Shown: positions 59,115-64,000 of the stretch, piece after piece | How positions within the stretch are numbered: position 1 is the stretch's first letter | How the letters are laid out: every line of letters begins with the position of its first letter | Assembly (NCBI RefSeq): GCF_006542765.1 | Contig: NZ_SKCD01000097.1 | Location: 124,001-188,000 of the forward strand | DNA: 64,000 nt | Source of the DNA: Paenibacillus luteus | GTDB taxonomy: Bacteria > Bacillota > Bacilli > Paenibacillales > Paenibacillaceae | Direction of reading: 5' to 3' | Translations under genes and position numbers: made by a program | Notes under the pieces: generated by a model | The model's input: the letters and a program-made list of their open reading frames with translations, nothing else | What the model was told of the DNA's origin: nothing | Database searches by the model: none

Positions 59115-60371
59115 TCATTTCATAATAGATTCGCCACGTATACCGGAGCCCATGATTATCGTCTTGCAGGTGACTTGGCTTTTCACTTTAGGAAATACTG
59201 TCTCCCAATCTCCTTCGATTCGCCGCCAAATCTCGGGCTGATGCAAATAGACTTCTTTCCCCCAACCAGCGGCATCCGAGCGCATTTTGGTTTGCAGCCT
59301 TTTAATGGTGCTCTCTACCTCGCTCTTAACCGCCTGGCTTGTCAGCTCTCCGATCTCCAACAATACTTCCTCTTTAGATACTTCCACGCCAGGACACATA
59401 ATTTCTTGTATGCCTCCGGTCAGCCTCAAATGCAGCTCAATGACTGGCATACCATCCTTGCCTTTCTTTACCTTTATGTCGGTTGCCGATTCCTGTATCT
59501 CTACGACGAGCTCTCCCTCCGATTTCGGACAGGCTAGCTTGACAACCGTACTTTTCACTTTGTCATGAATCCAGGACAGACCTCTGGATTCCTTAGGATT
59601 CAAATAGTCGATTAGCTTTCCATCCCGAAATATCGCCATGGTCGATAACACCGGAATGGCATTCGCAGGTATGCTATTCACGTTTTCATTCGAATGGCCC
59701 AAAAGCTTATCACCGCTAATTCGCATGGACGGGAGTGCGATTTGCTGTTTTCCCTCTCCAGTCATTCTTGTAATATCTTTGACCAGCATCACATAATTCA
59801 TCGCATACGCCGCTTGACTCACTTCAATCATTTCGTGCAGCTGATTTACGGGTATCGATTCCATTTGGGTAGTTAGCTGCAGCAAATCCGCTGCCCTCAC
59901 GCCTCTTGTAACAACGACTGAAATATCGGTCCGTATATCCGGGTTCCGCTCGATGAGATCGACCAATGGGTAAATCCCCTTCTTTGCCATCTGTTCGCTA
60001 ATGATCAACATTTGTGTGTGCGAAAAAAACAATCGCCTGGACGTTTTTGTCGTCATTTTCCGAATGGCTTCGAATAGGGTATCTCCACTCTCTGTAAAAG
60101 TGGTCACCGCCGTCCCGCCAATTCCGCCCTTGCTTTCGGCTGCAACATTTTGCGGCAACACGACCTGAACGGTTAACTGTAGTTTCTGATTGCCTGTCGG
60201 GTCCTCATCAACACCTAGAGCAAGCACCACGCCAAGCTTGTCCAAATAACGTAAATCCCAGCAGCCGCTCAATAGGATGAGCATGCAGATCACCCATAGG
60301 TATAACAGTTTCCTGCCTATAAGCTTTACAGCGGATAGTCCCTTATTCGCAGGCTTGCTTCCATCGCTCAT
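59115..60371 (-). CDS. Spore germination receptor C-subunit lipoprotein (GerAC family)
   Basis: A 418-residue lipoprotein on the outer face of the spore inner membrane. The lipobox ICMLILLSGCWD puts the lipidated Cys at residue 37. GerAC landmarks: CWDLRYLDKLGVVLALGVD (LGVD near 51), ISEQMAKKGIYPLVDLIERNPDIRTDI near 130, IPVLSTMAIFRDGKLIDYL near 232 and the C-terminal KLIQKTKWDADG-like RLQTKMRSDAAGWGKEVY near 370. It overlaps the A gene by 4 nt (ATGA). Confidence 0.92.
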   Translation of the reverse strand: MSDGSKPANKGLSAVKLIGRKLLYLWVICMLILLSGCWDLRYLDKLGVVLALGVDEDPTGNQKLQLTVQVVLPQNVAAESKGGIGGTAVTTFTESGDTLFEAIRKMTTKTSRRLFFSHTQMLIISEQMAKKGIYPLVDLIERNPDIRTDISVVVTRGVRAADLLQLTTQMESIPVNQLHEMIEVSQAAYAMNYVMLVKDITRMTGEGKQQIALPSMRISGDKLLGHSNENVNSIPANAIPVLSTMAIFRDGKLIDYLNPKESRGLSWIHDKVKSTVVKLACPKSEGELVVEIQESATDIKVKKGKDGMPVIELHLRLTGGIQEIMCPGVEVSKEEVLLEIGELTSQAVKSEVESTIKRLQTKMRSDAAGWGKEVYLHQPEIWRRIEGDWETVFPKVKSQVTCKTIIMGSGIRGESIMK

Positions 60372-61981
60372 TGCTCCGGCTCCTTCCTAGGCTCCGTTTC
60401 GATACTTTGCCTGATTCTATTGCCAGAAGCCAGCTTCTGTGGGCGCTCACGCATAAGCCAAAGCGGTGCCCTTACAAGCGTGTCCTTCATATCCTTAAGA
60501 AACATAGGAGCAAACGGTTTAATGTAAGGCATGCCAAAGGACCTTAAGTTGCTTAAATGCAGCAGCAACATCAATACCACCACGCCAATTCCATAAAATC
60601 CGAGAGTAGATGCTGCTAATAGCAGGAAGAACCGAAGCAGCCTCGCTGCAATGCCTAAACTGTAGTTTGGTGAGACAAAGCTTGCAATCGCTGTAAAAGA
60701 AACGACAATAACAACGGCGGGGGACACAATCCCCGCCTCTACGACCGATTGCCCGATGACTAGACCGCCAACAATCGATATCGTATTCCCAGCGGCGCTA
60801 GGCATTCGAACGACGGCTTCCCGCAAAATTTCAAATACAAGCTCCATGATGAAAGCTTCTAAATAAGCAGGGAAAGGCACCCCTTCCCGCTGCGCGGCCA
60901 GCTTCAAGAGCAGCTGCGTTGGAATCATTTCTTGATGATAGCCTACAATGGCGACATAGACAGACGGCATAAGCAGCGCAATCATGAAGGACACAAAACG
61001 AAGCATCCGCAGGAAGGTTGCAATATCAAACCGCTGGTAATAATCTTCCGATGCTTGAAAAAACATATTTAAAATGGATGGTACAATGAGTACAAAGGGG
61101 GTACCATCCACTAGTATAGCTATTCGTCCTTCTAATAAGTTACCAGCCACCGCATCTGGCCTCTCGATGCTCATAATCGTAGGAAAAGGTGACCACACCT
61201 GGTCCGTAATGAGTTCCTCGATATAGCCAGATTCCAGTATGCCGTCTATATTAATCCCTTCCAGACGTTCTCTTAGATCTTTGAGCACATTTTCGTCCGC
61301 CAAGCCTTTGACATACATAATGCTTACCGGCGTTTGCGAAATCTCTCCAATCGTCCATTGTTCCATCCAGAGCTTCGGACTGCGAATTTTTCTGCGCAGC
61401 AAAGAAGTATTGGTGCGTATAGACTCCGTAAAGCCTTCTCTTGGCCCGCGGATAGCCATCTCCGTTTTGGGCTCTTCTACCCCACGTCTTGCTCCGCCGA
61501 TCACATTCGCGCCTACCGCATGATCAGCTCCTTCAACAAAAATAATGCAATATCCCATAAACAGCTTCTGGAAAAGCAGCTTCCAGTCGCTAATATCAGT
61601 TACGATGCCTGTGGAGAGCTGGCTGCTCTTCATGAGTTCAAGCATTTCTTGAGGTTCTATGCTCCCATCCTGCGGGAAGAGATCTCGGTGCAGCGGTTGT
61701 ATAATAAACTCATTCATACGTTCATCATCAATCATGCCCTGCACATATACGATAAGCGCCTTCGTGCGTCTAATGTCGGTTAAGAGAAGCTCACGGAAGA
61801 TGATGTCCTGACTCTCTCCTAGCTCACTCTTAATGGATTCTAAGTTTTGAGTCAGAGACTTGAAAAGGGGCTTATCCGCAAATGGATCAAGCTGCTCCTG
61901 CTCATGGCGCTCCGCTTTCGTAGGTCGCTTTCCGGCCTTCTTGTCAGCCTTGGTCTTGCCCTGTCCAGTTGGTCTTAACAT
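60368..61981 (-). CDS. Spore germination receptor A-subunit (GerAA family)
   Basis: A 537-residue protein: a cytosolic N-terminal domain of about 290 residues (LLLTDIRRTKALIVYVQGMIDD; RGPREGFTESIRTNTSLLRRK), then about five transmembrane helices and a short C-terminal tail. Signature segments are ERPDAVAGNLLEGRIAILVDGTPFVLIVPS near 285, PAYLEAFIMELVFEILREAVVRMP near 370 and GGLVIGQSVVEAGIVSP near 405. The start at 61981 has GGAAGGAG 9 nt upstream; the longer frame to 62062 is not needed. First gene of the operon. The N-terminal 45 residues are strongly basic (KADKKAGKRPTKAERHEQ). Confidence 0.93.
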   Translation of the reverse strand: MLRPTGQGKTKADKKAGKRPTKAERHEQEQLDPFADKPLFKSLTQNLESIKSELGESQDIIFRELLLTDIRRTKALIVYVQGMIDDERMNEFIIQPLHRDLFPQDGSIEPQEMLELMKSSQLSTGIVTDISDWKLLFQKLFMGYCIIFVEGADHAVGANVIGGARRGVEEPKTEMAIRGPREGFTESIRTNTSLLRRKIRSPKLWMEQWTIGEISQTPVSIMYVKGLADENVLKDLRERLEGINIDGILESGYIEELITDQVWSPFPTIMSIERPDAVAGNLLEGRIAILVDGTPFVLIVPSILNMFFQASEDYYQRFDIATFLRMLRFVSFMIALLMPSVYVAIVGYHQEMIPTQLLLKLAAQREGVPFPAYLEAFIMELVFEILREAVVRMPSAAGNTISIVGGLVIGQSVVEAGIVSPAVVIVVSFTAIASFVSPNYSLGIAARLLRFFLLLAASTLGFYGIGVVVLMLLLHLSNLRSFGMPYIKPFAPMFLKDMKDTLVRAPLWLMRERPQKLASGNRIRQSIETEPRKEPEQ

Positions 61982-62113
61982 ATGCCCCTCTCCTTCCTTC
62001 TGACTATTGGCAGTCCACCATAGGATAACTATTCCATGGCAGAAATATGTACACCATCGCAAACAGTTAGGATTAGCAGCGAAAGATAGAACATATTAGC
62101 AGCTCGATATTTC

Positions 62114-62160
62114 AAAAAAAAGAGCCGCAGAACCGTATTCATACGGTTTCTGCGGCTCTT
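62114..62160 (-). terminator. Terminator of the chemotaxis gene
   Basis: A long stem (GAGCCGCAGAAACCGTA/TACGGTTCTGCGGCTC, one bulge) is followed on the minus strand by TTTTTTTTGA, 21 nt past the stop at 62181. It separates the chemotaxis gene from the ger operon. Confidence 0.9.
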
Positions 62161-62180
62161 TCCTCTGCTTAGCCTTATAT

Positions 62181-64000
62181 TTATCTAATTCTCGAGTCTG
62201 TAAGCTTAAACTGCCCAACCAACTGCTGCAAGAGCGTCGTAATGGACTCCACGCTTTGCGAGGTTTGTCGGACGTTGGTCATTTCGCATATCAATTCCTG
62301 AACTTTGCCTTCCACATCAGAGGAAACCTTGCGATTTTCTCTGCTTACGAGAGCAATTTTCTCCATTAGCTGTACGACCTCATCCACCACCTGCGTCTTC
62401 CGAAGATCCTCCGCATGTGCAGATGCAAGCGTATTGGCCGCCGCTGCTACAAGCTGATTTCCTTCCTCAACTACGCGAGTTCCTTCGTCCATAGACGCGT
62501 AGGCTTGCTTGGCTTCATCGTAAATATGACGAGTGATCTCGTGGACCTCTTCGGTAGACTTTTTCGTCATATCGGCGAGCTTGCGGATTTCAGAGGCGAC
62601 GACAGCAAATCCTCTACCTTGTTCACCTACTCTGGCTGCCTCAATGGAAGCATTAAGTGCCAGTAAATTTGTTTGTGATGATATTTGCTCAATAACAGAT
62701 AGGACTCCTTGTATTTCCTGAACGGTGTCCATAAATTTATGGATGCTATCGTTGGTTTGTCCGACTTTTGCAGAAATATGCTGCATCTTGTCACCGATAC
62801 GGTCAACCTCCGTTTTGGCAACGGCGATTTGCTCAGCCGCTTGCTCTTCTAGCTCTCGCAGCGTCGTCCGCATATCGCCTGCCGCATCCTTCGCCATGTC
62901 GATGTCCTTCAACTGCAACCTAATGCTGCCGATCATATCGGTTACCTTGCCGCTCACGCGCTCTGTAGAGGCCGAGGTGACCGCTGCAGACTCATTAAGC
63001 ACCACTTGGCTGGATAACACATCGGCTGAAGCAAGCTTGACCTGAAGCATTATACCTTCTAGTGAGTCAATCATATTATTGATCCATTTCGCTAGTTCTT
63101 TTGATTCATCATTATCAAATTCTTGAAGCGGAAGCCGCTGGGTCAAATCTCCCTTGCCTTCTGCATTTATCCGAATGAAACTATTGATTTTGCGCAAGTG
63201 CGATACCACTCGCGTGGACTCTTTCTTCTGAAATGCTCCGCTATAGATAAGTCCAAACAATAGATTAAAAGCCCCGGCAGTCACAGCCGTTACCCATATC
63301 GGCGCATTACCGGCAATAAATACAATCAACAAAGCAGTTAAAATACTTAAGCTGATGATTGAGATTAACTGCAGCTTACGCTGTCTCCATCCGATACTGC
63401 GTATCCGGTATACCTCTTCCAAGTCGCCCTCACACATCATTCCCCATTTGTCTGGACAATGCGGAAGCTGAAAGGTAACGCCTTTGCCGATTACGGAAAT
63501 ATGCCGATAGTCGGAGTATCCTGGGAATTCTACAAACAAGTTGCTTCCGTTTCGAATCGTATTGGCTACACCGGGATGCAGCTCTCCAGTTGCTGGGTCC
63601 GTAAACATAATCTCAAGCTCTGTGTGCTCCTTTATGGATACAATTCCCCACTCGGTTTTCACGCCATCCTTTAAATTTTCACCGTGCGTGAACGTTCTGT
63701 CTTCAAAGCGGCTGCGTGATAGTGCCATCCCTGGAGCTATTTGCGTATTTAGATTAGCCTTAGCCATAAACAAATAATTGTCGCCAGAATCCGGATAGAC
63801 ATGACCTGATTCACGCTGAATGAGATCACCTAATACATCATTGGGCACTCTTCCACATAGCGTTCCCGCAAAACTGCCGTTGATAGTGAGGGGCAGCATA
63901 AACATTAAAGTCATTTGATCATGAAAGGAAGATGAGCGTGCCCCAAGCTTTAGCGTGATGGGATCGCTGAAAGGACCGAGTAAACATTTTTGTACGCTGC
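62181..64000 (-). CDS. Methyl-accepting chemotaxis protein, 5' end outside window
   Basis: The frame is open to the right edge (28 codons upstream of the first ATG at 63914), so the N-terminus is missing. The visible product is about 605 residues. An N-terminal soluble region of about 200 residues contains LCGRVPNDVLGDLIQ, YPDSGDNYLFMAK and NLFVEFPGYSDYRHISVIGKG. Two hydrophobic helices follow (SIISLSILTALLIVFIAG and VTAVTAGAFNLLFGLIYSGAF). Then come a HAMP-like linker (INAEGKGDLTQRLP) and a signalling domain of about 300 residues with the hairpin tip VIEQISSQTNLLALNASIEAARVGEQGRGFAVVASEIRKLA (motif quoted in parts: LLALNASIEAARVGE). No helix precedes the sensor within the window. It relays ligand signals to CheA/CheW. 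Ligand unknown. Confidence 0.9.
   Translation of the reverse strand, partial: SVQKCLLGPFSDPITLKLGARSSSFHDQMTLMFMLPLTINGSFAGTLCGRVPNDVLGDLIQRESGHVYPDSGDNYLFMAKANLNTQIAPGMALSRSRFEDRTFTHGENLKDGVKTEWGIVSIKEHTELEIMFTDPATGELHPGVANTIRNGSNLFVEFPGYSDYRHISVIGKGVTFQLPHCPDKWGMMCEGDLEEVYRIRSIGWRQRKLQLISIISLSILTALLIVFIAGNAPIWVTAVTAGAFNLLFGLIYSGAFQKKESTRVVSHLRKINSFIRINAEGKGDLTQRLPLQEFDNDESKELAKWINNMIDSLEGIMLQVKLASADVLSSQVVLNESAAVTSASTERVSGKVTDMIGSIRLQLKDIDMAKDAAGDMRTTLRELEEQAAEQIAVAKTEVDRIGDKMQHISAKVGQTNDSIHKFMDTVQEIQGVLSVIEQISSQTNLLALNASIEAARVGEQGRGFAVVASEIRKLADMTKKSTEEVHEITRHIYDEAKQAYASMDEGTRVVEEGNQLVAAAANTLASAHAEDLRKTQVVDEVVQLMEKIALVSRENRKVSSDVEGKVQELICEMTNVRQTSQSVESITTLLQQLVGQFKLTDSRIR

Noticed and set aside
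58897..59118. Alternative frame in the ger operon starting ATGAGTGAACAG
   Set aside because: It overlaps the gerC-type stop neatly but yields a product without membrane segments or family features; the GTG frame at 59114 gives a coherent two-helix protein.
1..64000. Mobile elements, tRNA or rRNA genes, CRISPR arrays
   Set aside because: No transposase or integrase frames, no tRNA-like cloverleaf, no rRNA stretches and no regular short repeat-spacer pattern were seen.

Overview
The window reads as chromosome of a spore-forming, flagellated Firmicute of the Paenibacillus type. Supporting evidence: sporulation genes (spoIIID, spoIIQ, spoIID, an alpha/beta-type SASP, a ger receptor operon); S-layer-homology (SLH) proteins next to csaB; an NADH-module-less complex I operon; strong Shine-Dalgarno (SD) sequences with frequent GTG and TTG starts. 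All coding regions but one lie on the minus strand. No rRNA, tRNA, IS element, prophage or CRISPR array was seen.

Layout, left to right (most transcription runs right to left). 1-14.2 kb holds surface proteins: a multi-Ig-domain protein cut by the left edge, metK, a SASP, two secreted proteins of unknown function, an S-layer-like protein with N-terminal SLH domains, and a 1389-residue protein with C-terminal SLH domains. 14.4-19.7 kb is the anchor-polymer cluster: tagO-like, tagA-like, csaB and a DUF5693-like membrane protein. CsaB pyruvylates the secondary cell-wall polymer to which SLH domains bind, so the cluster and the SLH proteins form one functional unit. 19.7-22.7 kb holds phosphoglucomutase, fabZ and a CDP-alcohol phosphatidyltransferase. 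22.9-25.1 kb is the only plus-strand gene, a secreted protein of eight BIG2 repeats.

25.3-31.2 kb is the conserved shape and sporulation block: EpuA-like protein, flhP, flhO, mbl, spoIIID, spoIIQ, spoIID. Its usual partners murA and DUF1146 appear only at 41.8-43.8 kb. Between them sit a MacB-type efflux system (31.3-34.7 kb) and a sucrose/fructan operon with its LacI repressor (34.9-41.7 kb). The sugar promoter has a consensus sigma-A core and a perfect 34-bp palindromic operator.

43.9-47.0 kb encodes a subtilisin-type protease with three SLH domains. 47.4-57.5 kb is an 11-gene nuo operon (A,B,C,D,H,I,J,K,L,M,N) bounded by its own promoter and terminator and lacking nuoE, F and G. 57.6-62.0 kb is a four-gene germinant receptor operon (A, C, small two-helix D-type gene, B). 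62.2 kb to the right edge is a partial methyl-accepting chemotaxis protein.

No wholly new system stands out. The points best worth checking are the tandem in-frame translation starts of the S-layer-like gene, the metK leader (terminator-like hairpin, no S-box seen), the operator architecture of the sugar operon, the D gene in the ger operon, the accessory extensions on MurA, NuoC and the efflux adaptor, and the cassette interrupting the murA-spoIID neighbourhood.
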